From Propionibacteriaceae bacterium (GTDB lineage: Bacteria; Actinomycetota; Actinomycetes; Propionibacteriales; Propionibacteriaceae): 6,394 nt of DNA. A program made the position numbers and the translations under genes. The stretch's first letter is position 1. Each line of letters starts with the position of its first letter. Positions 1-5,897 of the stretch are shown one piece after another. Under the pieces are notes generated by a model. It did no database searches and was not told the DNA's origin. It worked only from the letters and a program-made list of their open reading frames with translations. The stretch lies in assembly GCA_030528545.1 (NCBI GenBank), contig JAUMYR010000076.1, positions 1 through 6,394 on the forward strand, in the 5' to 3' direction.

Positions 1-94
1 GCTCTCAACCGCCGAAGGGCGATGCCCAAACTGGCCCCAGGCCGAGCGGTATTCGGGCGGACACGCCCCGGTTCCAGCGGCAGGCGGGAAGCGA

Positions 95-139
95 ATGCCT
101 CGGCACGCGCGGCCGGTAACACCGCGCGTGCCGAGGCAT
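95..139 (-). terminator. Hairpin terminator of the fructose PTS gene
   Basis: Perfect inverted repeat with 18-bp arms (95-112 and 122-139) around a 9-nt loop. It begins 12 nt after the fruA stop codon in the minus direction. The stem is very GC-rich. The RNA that follows it (minus strand, below 95) reads TTCGCTTCCC, so there is only a poor U-tract, as is common for actinobacterial hairpin terminators. Because the hairpin is symmetrical it could also stop plus-strand transcription entering from the left. Confidence 0.85.
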
Positions 140-151
140 GGGAACGGCAGC

Positions 152-2062
152 TCAGTCGACAGCTGCCCGCAGTACGGCGAGGACTTCGTCCTTGGTCTTG
201 GACGCTGACAGGGCCTCGCGGATCTCCTCCCGGGACAGGGCCCGGGAAAGCTTGGCCAGGATCCTCAGGTGCTCATCTCCGGCGTCGGCCTCGGGGACCG
301 CGATCAGGAAGACCAGCCGGGCGGCGTCCCCGCTGGGGGAACCCCAGTCCAGGTCCTTGGCCTTGGCGAACGCGACGAGGGGCCGGGCCACACCGTCGGA
401 CTTGGCGTGCGGGATCGCGATGTGTTCCCCGACCGCGGTGGTCATCAGTTCCTCGCGGGCGAGCGCGTTGGCCAGCACCATCTCGGCGTCGCGGATCTGG
501 CCGGTGGCAACCCCCAGCCCGATCAGTTCCTTGATCATGGAGTCCCGGTCGGCGGCAGTCGAGTCGAGCAGGATGGTGTCCTCGCTGATGTAGTCGAGGA
601 CGCTGGCCTTCTGCGGCTCGGCCTCCGGTCCGGCAACCACCGGCGCGGCTTCCTCAACCGCGGCCGGAGCGGGACGCCCCAGCCCCATCAGCCCGATGGC
701 GATGGCGGCGGTCACGGCCGAACCGACCAGGATGCACAGCACGAACAGGATCGGCTGTCCCACACCGCCAAGGACCGCGACGATCAGGCCGCCCCACATG
801 ACCTGGCAGGTCACGCCGAGGACGCCAGCCAGCGCGGCGCCCACCGCCGAGCCGATGACGTTGGCGGGGATCACGGCCAGCGGGTGCGCGGCGGCGAAGG
901 GGATCGCACCCTCGGTGATGCCGAAGAAGCCCATGCAGACCGCCGCGATGCCGTTCTGGCGCTCTTCCTCGTCGAAGAGCTTGCGCGCGACTAGCGTGGC
1001 GATGAACATGCCGATGGGCGGCACTGCGATGGCGACCGAGGTCATGCCCTGGGGCGCGAAGTTGCCGGTCGCGATGAGTCCACCGGCGAACAGGAAGGCG
1101 ACCTTATTGACCGGGCCACCCATGTCGAAACCGATCATGGCGCCGAGGATGAGGCCCAGGAGCACCGGGGCGACGCCCTGCATACCGGCGAGCCATGAGG
1201 TCAGCCCGGCGAAGATCGCGGCGATCGGCCCGCCGAGGATGAAGATGAAGGCCAGCCCGACGATCAGCGAGGTGCCGATCGGGATGACGATGATCGGCCA
1301 GATCGGCGCGAGGTATTTATGCGTCGGAATCTTCTTGATGCCCAAAGCGACGTAACCGGACATGAGACCGGTCACGATGCCACCGATGAAGCCCGCCCCA
1401 GATTCGGAGTTGTACAGCGCCGGTGTCATCGCCAGCAGGCCGGTGATCATGCCCGGCGCCAGGCCGGGGCGGTCGGCGATCGCGTAGGCGATGTAGCCCG
1501 ACAACACTGGGACCATGAGCGTGAAGCCCAGTCCGCCCAGACCCGCCAGCGTCCCCCAGAAGGAACCCTCGGGGATCACCAGGCCGGTGGGGCCGGGGGC
1601 ACCGCCGATGCCATAGGCGATCGCGATGAGCAGACCACCGGTGACCACGAACGGGATCATGTGCGACACGCCGTTCATGAGGACGCGGTAGATGCCCTGA
1701 CGCTGCTGGGTCTGGCTGGCCCCGGACGCACTCTGGGCTAGAGCCAGCGGCTCGGCGGCCAGGCCGCGCTTGATGAGCTGTTCGGGCTGGTGAATGCCCT
1801 CCGAGACGCCGGTGACGACGACCCTCTTCCCAGCGAAACGAGACAGGTCGATGCGGGAATCGGCTGCGATGATGATCGCCTCAGCCCGGGCGATCGCCTC
1901 GGGAGCGAAGGTTCCCTCCACTCCGATGGAACCGTGGGTCTCGACGTCCATGGTATAACCGAGGCCCTTGGCTGCCCGTTCCAGATTCTCTGCGGCCATA
2001 TAGGTGTGCGCCACTCCCGATGGGCACGCCGTGATGGCCAGAAGGTGCGGTTGTCCGCTCAT
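152..2062 (-). CDS. fruA: Fructose-family PTS permease, fused EIIB-EIIC-EIIA
   Basis: Membrane sugar permease of the phosphoenolpyruvate phosphotransferase system. It takes phosphate from HPr and phosphorylates the sugar during import; for the fructose family this usually gives fructose 1-phosphate. 636 aa. Residues 5-105 are EIIB, with the phospho-cysteine C13 in TACPSGVAHTYMAAE. Residues about 124-460 are EIIC, strongly hydrophobic with multiple membrane segments and the family motif GITEGAIPF at 381-389. An Ala/Pro/Glu-rich linker (about 463-486) leads to EIIA (487-636), with the phospho-histidine H552 in IAIPHAKS. The ATG is the first possible start, since an in-frame TGA lies two codons upstream; AAGGA at 2073-2077 is the ribosome binding site, with a rather long 10-nt spacing. 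It has its own promoter and terminator. No fruK, fruR or HPr gene is in the window. Fructose is the likeliest substrate, but other Fru-family sugars are not excluded. Confidence 0.95.
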   Translation of the reverse strand: MSGQPHLLAITACPSGVAHTYMAAENLERAAKGLGYTMDVETHGSIGVEGTFAPEAIARAEAIIIAADSRIDLSRFAGKRVVVTGVSEGIHQPEQLIKRGLAAEPLALAQSASGASQTQQRQGIYRVLMNGVSHMIPFVVTGGLLIAIAYGIGGAPGPTGLVIPEGSFWGTLAGLGGLGFTLMVPVLSGYIAYAIADRPGLAPGMITGLLAMTPALYNSESGAGFIGGIVTGLMSGYVALGIKKIPTHKYLAPIWPIIVIPIGTSLIVGLAFIFILGGPIAAIFAGLTSWLAGMQGVAPVLLGLILGAMIGFDMGGPVNKVAFLFAGGLIATGNFAPQGMTSVAIAVPPIGMFIATLVARKLFDEEERQNGIAAVCMGFFGITEGAIPFAAAHPLAVIPANVIGSAVGAALAGVLGVTCQVMWGGLIVAVLGGVGQPILFVLCILVGSAVTAAIAIGLMGLGRPAPAAVEEAAPVVAGPEAEPQKASVLDYISEDTILLDSTAADRDSMIKELIGLGVATGQIRDAEMVLANALAREELMTTAVGEHIAIPHAKSDGVARPLVAFAKAKDLDWGSPSGDAARLVFLIAVPEADAGDEHLRILAKLSRALSREEIREALSASKTKDEVLAVLRAAVD

Positions 2063-2099
2063 GTGTCACACGTCCTTGAGTGAATTATCAGCGACACGC

Positions 2100-2120
2100 G
2101 ACCTGCACCACCGCCAGGTC
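2100..2120 (-). other. Small hairpin in the fruA 5' leader
   Basis: GACCTG (2100-2105) pairs with CAGGTC (2115-2120) across a 9-nt loop inside the roughly 85-nt leader predicted from the fruA promoter. It is short and has no U-tract, so it is not an obvious attenuator. It matches no riboswitch class that I recognise. A role is speculative. Confidence 0.25.
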
Positions 2121-2154
2121 CCGCATCGACTCTGGTCGAAAATGTGTCCCTCAG

Positions 2155-2184
2155 ATCGTAGGATCTACTACGACCTATAGTCAA
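2155..2184 (-). promoter_or_regulatory. Predicted sigma-70-type promoter of fruA
   Basis: On the minus strand the -35 box is TTGACT (2179-2184) and the -10 box is TACGAT (2155-2160), separated by 18 nt. Transcription would start near 2148, giving a leader of about 85 nt before the fruA ATG. The local sequence is clearly more AT-rich than its surroundings. A small inverted repeat, CCTAT (2174-2178) and ATAGG (2184-2188), overlaps the -35 box and could be part of an operator. This is read from the sequence only; no start site is known. Confidence 0.6.
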
Positions 2185-2187
2185 TAG

Positions 2188-2259
2188 GTTTATCGAAACA
2201 CTACCGAAGTGTATCGGAACACCATGAGGCCCCAGAAGGGGGCCGGTTTATCGTGACAC
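2188..2259. promoter_or_regulatory. Repeated TATCGnnACAC-type sites upstream of the fruA promoter
   Basis: In plus-strand orientation there are three clear copies: TATCGAAACAC (2191-2201), TATCGGAACAC (2212-2222) and TATCGTGACAC (2249-2259). A degenerate copy, TACCGAAGTG (2202-2211), sits exactly between the first two, so three units follow each other at 10-11 bp spacing, about one helical turn. The first and last share the longer start GTTTATCG. They lie directly upstream of the predicted fruA -35 box. The ATCG-AACA core resembles half-sites of DeoR-family regulators such as GlpR, and DeoR-type FruR proteins commonly control fructose PTS genes in this phylum. The regulator assignment is an inference. 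Confidence 0.5.
2228..2244. repeat. Short GC inverted repeat between regulatory repeats
   Basis: GGCCCC (2228-2233) and GGGGCC (2239-2244) flank a 5-nt loop. The repeat lies between the second and third TATCG-type sites upstream of fruA. No U-tract follows on either strand. It could be part of an operator or simply chance in GC-rich DNA. Confidence 0.3.
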
Positions 2260-2278
2260 CAAAGCCCTTCGCCACCCC

Positions 2279-2370
2279 GCCCGAGGACCGCTCCACCGCG
2301 TCCTCGGGCCCCTCCCGCGGCGAGGGCCGCAGAGCCCTGAACCGCCGGGAACCGCCCGGTGGAGACTCCC
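2279..2370. other. Hairpin-rich non-coding stretch
   Basis: No credible gene lies here, but inverted repeats are dense. GCCCGAGGAC (2279-2288) pairs with GTCCTCGGGC (2300-2309), a perfect 10-bp stem with an 11-nt loop. GCGGC (2317-2321) pairs with GCCGC (2326-2330). CCGGG (2345-2349) pairs with CCCGG (2355-2359). GGAGACTCC (2361-2369) is a short palindrome. The first stem could be a back-up or bidirectional terminator between the nucleotidase and fruA. Alternatively the stretch could be a structured RNA. No U-tract follows any stem, and high GC alone produces short stems. Confidence 0.35.
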
Positions 2371-2450
2371 GGACGCGATGAGGGCGTGGGCATCGGCGTC
2401 ACGGGCTGGCCATCGGGAGACAAGGCTTAGGGACACGACGAGGGTGTGGG
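2371..2450. repeat. Imperfect 20-bp direct repeat, 60 bp apart
   Basis: Positions 2371-2390 and 2431-2450 match at 17 of 20 bases, and all three differences are transitions. The second copy contains the 3' arm of the nucleotidase terminator stem (minus-strand RNA), so the first copy looks like a decayed duplicate of that arm. The bases flanking the two copies do not match, so it is not a longer tandem repeat. Confidence 0.5.
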
Positions 2451-2483
2451 ACCGAAACCCTCCCGGCGGCCCCACACCCTCGT
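2438..2483 (-). terminator. Hairpin terminator of the nucleotidase gene
   Basis: Arms 2438-2450 and 2471-2483 are perfectly complementary over 13 bp. Through one G-U pair in the minus-strand RNA the stem extends to 17 bp (2438-2454 with 2467-2483), leaving a 12-nt loop. It starts 7 nt after the nucleotidase stop codon. No clear U-tract follows (CGTGTCCC), which resembles the other terminator in this window. Confidence 0.8.
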
Positions 2484-2490
2484 TCTCAGG

Positions 2491-4626
2491 TCACTTCACC
2501 TTGCGCCGCGCGACCACCGCACCGGCGACCAGCGCCAGTCCGAGCAGCATGACGCCGAAGCTGTCCGCGTCCCCGGTCTTCGGCAAGGGACGCTTGCCCG
2601 GGCCGGGCGGAGCCGACGGGGGCGCTGTCGGAGAGACGGACACGCCCGGCGAGGCGGACGGGGCTACCGTCGGTGTCGGGGAGGCCTTGGGGGCGACCTT
2701 CACCGGCAGGCTGAGCAGATTCCCGTTGACGTCGTCGCTCAGCACCAGCTGGGAGGCGTCCTCTCCCGGGACGACCTTGCTGGCCAGGTCCGCGGGAAGG
2801 CTGATCCGCACCATGGCCTTGCCCGTCTTGTCCCACAGCGGGTCCAGCGTGGTATCCACCGCGAAGGTGCCGAGGACGAGGCCGCCGATGCTCGCGGTGA
2901 CCTTGGTGGGCTTGGGCTCGCCGTTGGTGAAACTCAGACCGTACAGGTCGAGTGAGACCTCCTCGCCCGGCACCGAGACCCGGTCCGCTGGGGTGTGGAA
3001 GGTCACCCCGAAGGACCTCTGCACCATGTCCGGTTTCACCGGTTCGGCAGCGCCCGCGGGAGAGTTGCGCTTGAAGTAGGCGACCGTCGCGTCGAGGTCC
3101 ACCCACCCGGTGTCTACTAGGCCGGTCCCCTCGGTGAGGGCGAGGAAATTATCCCCGCCACGCTCCATCAGGAAGGAGTTGGCGACCACCCGGACGGTGT
3201 CGTCCGGCCTCAGCGGTTTGCCGTCCAGCTCGATCGTGGTGACCCGTTTCCCAGGATCGGCGTTGGGGTCAAAGGTGTAGCGCAGGTTCTTCGATATCCC
3301 GAGCTTGAGCATCGGCCGCGAAGACCCTTGAGGCTGCCACTGCTGTTCCAGCACCTTCTTGAGCTGGGCTCCGGTCAGGCTGCGCAGCATGAGGGTGTTG
3401 GCGAATGGCTGGACGCTGGAGGCCTCGCGGAAAGTCACCACGCCGTCGCCCTCATCATCGGCGGGCGCGACGAGCAGGTCGGCGCGCAGCCCACCGGGAT
3501 TCATCAAGGCGACCTGAGCCCCCGCGGACTTCGCCGCCCACAGGTGGACGTCGGCAACGAAATTGCCGAGAGTCGACTCGTGTCCACGGTCCTCTCCCCC
3601 AACCGCGCGCAGGAAATCACCCGCGACCGACCCGACCGGCTTCTTGCCGAGCACCTTGGCGTCGGCGACCACATCGGCCTCGAACTGGGTGAGCTTGGGA
3701 TCGAGATCGGTGCAGGTGGGCTGCTTCGACGCATCGACCAGGTCTTCGTTCCAGGCCTTGAGCACGGCGGCGGTCTTGGTCGCCGGGTCATAGGACAGCG
3801 TTAGGCGTCCCAGCTGTTCCCCGTATTGGGCCGACTGCATGACCCATACCCCGTTGACCTGTTCTGCATACAGCTTGTGGGTATGGCCGGACAGGATCGC
3901 GCTGACCTTGGGGTCGATGTTCTTGATGAGTTTGCCGTAGGGAGTCCCCGCCGCGCTGCTCAGGTCTTCGGTGCCCGCCCCATCGTGGACGAGGACGATG
4001 TACACGTCGGCCTCGCCGTTCGCGGCGTCCCCATCGCTCAGCGCACCGACCACCTTATTCACCGAGTCGGTCATGTCGGCGGCCTGGATATCGCCGCTGC
4101 TGGTTAGGCTGCTCAGTTCCTCGGTGGTCGCCCCGATGAACGCGACCCGCACACCGGCGATCTCGCTGATGCTGTACTGCGGGTAGGCGGGCTTGCCTCC
4201 CAGGAAAAGGTTGGCCGAGATATAGTCCCACGAGGAGGCCGGGATCACCCGCTTGTCGAAATCGTCCACGCCCCGGTCGAACTCGTGGTTACCGACCGCC
4301 GACACTTCGAGGTCGAGCAGGTTCATCGCCTTGATCGTCGGCACGTCAGCGGCCACCGCGGACTCGAAGACCGACCCGCCGATGAGGTCTCCCGCGGCGA
4401 CGAACACGCTGTTGGGATTGGCGGTGCGCATCTTGGTGAGCGCACAGCCGAGGACCGCGGTACCGCCAGCCTGACCGTCGCGCACGACGCGGCCGTGTAG
4501 GTCGTTGATAGCGGCGATGTCGATCGTGATCGGCTTCGCGTCATCGGCTGCCACCGGGATCGCGGTGGCGAACCAACACACCCCGGCAGCCGTGCCGAGG
4601 GCAAGAAGACGTTTGAGCAGCGACAT
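2491..4626 (-). CDS. Cell-wall-anchored 5'-nucleotidase family metallophosphoesterase
   Basis: Secreted two-metal phosphoesterase, 711 aa, related to UshA and 5'-nucleotidases. It probably removes phosphate from extracellular nucleotides so the nucleosides can be salvaged. A signal peptide covers residues 1-27 (basic start, hydrophobic core, likely cut after VAA). The metal-site motifs are present: D42 and H44 (NDLHG), D80 (AAGD), N113-H114 (GNHEFD), H214 (LVHDG) and H248/H250 (SGHTH). The C-terminal nucleotide-binding domain (about 325-500) has NPGGLRADL at 376-384 and ERGGDNF at 488-494. Residues about 535-650 look like an extra beta-rich domain. A Pro/Ser/Thr-rich spacer (about 655-680) precedes the sortase signal LPKTG (681-685), a membrane helix (about 690-706) and RRKVK. 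The ribosome binding site AAGGGAGG (4630-4637) is only 3 nt from the ATG. Substrate preference, including cyclic nucleotides, cannot be read from sequence. Confidence 0.92.
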   Translation of the reverse strand: MSLLKRLLALGTAAGVCWFATAIPVAADDAKPITIDIAAINDLHGRVVRDGQAGGTAVLGCALTKMRTANPNSVFVAAGDLIGGSVFESAVAADVPTIKAMNLLDLEVSAVGNHEFDRGVDDFDKRVIPASSWDYISANLFLGGKPAYPQYSISEIAGVRVAFIGATTEELSSLTSSGDIQAADMTDSVNKVVGALSDGDAANGEADVYIVLVHDGAGTEDLSSAAGTPYGKLIKNIDPKVSAILSGHTHKLYAEQVNGVWVMQSAQYGEQLGRLTLSYDPATKTAAVLKAWNEDLVDASKQPTCTDLDPKLTQFEADVVADAKVLGKKPVGSVAGDFLRAVGGEDRGHESTLGNFVADVHLWAAKSAGAQVALMNPGGLRADLLVAPADDEGDGVVTFREASSVQPFANTLMLRSLTGAQLKKVLEQQWQPQGSSRPMLKLGISKNLRYTFDPNADPGKRVTTIELDGKPLRPDDTVRVVANSFLMERGGDNFLALTEGTGLVDTGWVDLDATVAYFKRNSPAGAAEPVKPDMVQRSFGVTFHTPADRVSVPGEEVSLDLYGLSFTNGEPKPTKVTASIGGLVLGTFAVDTTLDPLWDKTGKAMVRISLPADLASKVVPGEDASQLVLSDDVNGNLLSLPVKVAPKASPTPTVAPSASPGVSVSPTAPPSAPPGPGKRPLPKTGDADSFGVMLLGLALVAGAVVARRKVK

Positions 4627-4645
4627 GAGCCTCCCTTTCTCCGTC

Positions 4646-4712
4646 GAAGTGGGCCTAAAGATCTCTGTCGCTGCTCACGCTACTCGTTCAGGGGGTAGCT
4701 TGGACCCACTTC
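4646..4712 (-). repeat. Long-range inverted repeat between prenyl synthase and nucleotidase
   Basis: GAAGTGGG (4646-4653) and CCCACTTC (4705-4712) form an 8-bp stem, extendable by two pairs with a one-base bulge, around a loop of about 50 nt. It occupies most of the 95-bp gap after the prenyl synthase stop codon. It could be a weak terminator or a processing structure in a shared transcript. The long loop and lack of a U-tract make it uncertain. I see no convincing promoter for the nucleotidase in this gap, so read-through from the prenyl synthase is plausible. Confidence 0.3.
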
Positions 4713-4721
4713 TGGCGAGGG

Positions 4722-5696
4722 TTAGGAGGCGCGGTTCACCAGCTCGGAGCAGATCTGGAGCAGGGCGTCCTTGGCCTCCCCCTCGGGCAGGATGGCCAGA
4801 TGCTCGCGGGCCAGATCGGCTCGCCGCTGCACCTCGGCACGGGCCTGGGAGATGACGGGATGGCTGCGCAGCTGTCGCAGCGCCTCGGCCAGCACGGCGT
4901 CGTCGCTGAGGTCGCCGCTGATAAGTTCCTTCAGCGGGGCGTCGGCCGGGTCCTGGGAGGCTCGCAACATCAGCGTGGGCAGGGTGGGCACGCCTTCGCG
5001 CAGGTCGGTGCCGGGCGTCTTGCCGGTGTGGTCGCTGGTGATGTCGATGAGGTCGTCGGAGAGCTGGAACACCACCCCGATCTCCTCGCCGAAGGCCGCC
5101 AGCGCCCGCAACACCTCAGGGGATGCGTCGGCGACCATGCCGCCGAACACCGCCGAGGCCGCGATGAGCGAGCCGGTCTTGTCGGCCACCACCTGGAGGT
5201 AGTGCCGCAGCGGGTCGTCACCGGGCTGCGGTCCGCGGGTCTCGGCGATCTGGCCCTGCACCAGGCGGGCGAAAGTGCGGGCCTGCAGCGTCACGAAATC
5301 GACGCCCAGCTCGGCCACCGTCAGCGACGCCTTCGCGAACAGGTAGTCCCCGACCATGATGGCGATGGAGTTCGTCCAGCGGCGGTTGGCGCTCGGAGCA
5401 CCCCGGCGCAGGTCAGCCTCGTCCATGACGTCGTCGTGGTACAGGCTGGCGACGTGGGTCAGTTCGACGACCAGGGCGGCCCTAATCACGTCCTCCCGAT
5501 CGGCTTGCCCACCGAAAGCCGAGCCGAGGCAGACCAGAACCGGACGAAAGCGCTTACCGCCCGCGCGGATGATGTGCTGGGCCGCCTCGGTGACGAAGGG
5601 ACTGTCAGCGACCGCGGCCTGCATCAGCCTCTCTTCGATCACCACCAGGGTCTCTTGTACACCGGTAGTGAAGTCGGACTCGACCATGGCGCTCAC
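4722..5696 (-). CDS. Long-chain polyprenyl diphosphate synthase
   Basis: Trans-isoprenyl diphosphate synthase that adds isopentenyl diphosphate units to an allylic primer in the cytosol, probably making the menaquinone side chain. 324 aa, normal for the family. Numbered from the chosen GTG: GGKRFRP at 46-52, first Asp-rich motif DDVMD at 88-92 followed by RRG, KTG at 173-175, second Asp-rich motif DDLID at 214-218, and GKTPGTDLREG at 225-235. The residues four and five places before the first Asp motif are small (S84, A83), which in this family goes with long products. The GTG at 5694-5696 is preferred because AAGGAG at 5702-5707 ends 5 nt away; the ATG at 5685-5687 would be 14 nt away. An in-frame ATG at 5769-5771 adds 25 residues of unlikely sequence. 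Exact chain length (heptaprenyl to decaprenyl) is unknown; names used for such genes include hepT, grcC and ispB. Confidence 0.93.
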   Translation of the reverse strand: MSAMVESDFTTGVQETLVVIEERLMQAAVADSPFVTEAAQHIIRAGGKRFRPVLVCLGSAFGGQADREDVIRAALVVELTHVASLYHDDVMDEADLRRGAPSANRRWTNSIAIMVGDYLFAKASLTVAELGVDFVTLQARTFARLVQGQIAETRGPQPGDDPLRHYLQVVADKTGSLIAASAVFGGMVADASPEVLRALAAFGEEIGVVFQLSDDLIDITSDHTGKTPGTDLREGVPTLPTLMLRASQDPADAPLKELISGDLSDDAVLAEALRQLRSHPVISQARAEVQRRADLAREHLAILPEGEAKDALLQICSELVNRAS

Positions 5697-5897
5697 CAGC
5701 TCTCCTTCCTGCCGGGCAAAGCCTATCCTGCCAGCGAGCCGCCACCTACCACCCGGCCCGGCACCCCACACGGGAGATGGTCACAGCTTGATAACAATCT
5801 GTCCAGACCGGGTCTGGAGGAGTTCCACCAATGCCACAATCGGCCCAGCCCGGTCCTACGCAAGGTGGCTGTTCGGGGTAGGAACGATAGAGGAATC
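5697..5897. promoter_or_regulatory. Divergent promoter region
   Basis: This 201-bp gap separates the minus-strand prenyl synthase from the plus-strand membrane protein gene, so promoters for both should lie here. I see only weak candidates. On the minus strand TAGGCT (5720-5725) could be a -10 box for the prenyl synthase, but it has a poor -35 partner. The plus strand has TTGATA at 5788-5793 without a good -10 box. The AT-rich patch at about 5785-5800 is the most promoter-like stretch. Confidence 0.45.
5802..5818. promoter_or_regulatory. Perfect 17-bp palindrome, possible operator
   Basis: TCCAGACC (5802-5809) and GGTCTGGA (5811-5818) are perfect 8-bp arms around a single G. It lies near the middle of the divergent region, a typical place for a dimeric regulator that controls both neighbours. 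No U-tract follows and the loop is one base, so a terminator is unlikely. The regulator is unknown. Confidence 0.4.

Noticed and set aside
1..94. Possible end of a neighbouring gene at the left edge
   Set aside because: Frames are open by GC content only. One plus-strand frame ends at 116-118 inside the terminator loop, but it shows no recognisable sequence. No HPr or fruK signature is visible on either strand.
2062..2070. TGTGTCACA palindrome overlapping the fruA start codon, considered as a CRP-type site
   Set aside because: CRP-family sites need a 6-bp spacer between TGTGA and TCACA. This has a single central base and lies downstream of the predicted promoter.
138..2083. Long plus-strand open frames across fruA (for example 269-994 and 696-1355)
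   Set aside because: These are antisense shadows of a clearly recognisable PTS gene, as expected at high GC. Their products resemble nothing.
2190..2423. Minus-strand open frame of 77 codons between the nucleotidase and fruA
   Set aside because: It is rich in Gly, Arg, Ala and Pro, resembles no family, lacks a convincing ribosome binding site, and overlaps the regulatory repeats and hairpins.
4561..4626. Cysteine 17 in the nucleotidase signal peptide, considered as a lipoprotein site
   Set aside because: The residues before it (AAGV) do not fit a lipobox, which needs Gly, Ala or Ser just before the Cys. A normal VAA cleavage site and a C-terminal LPKTG anchor are present.
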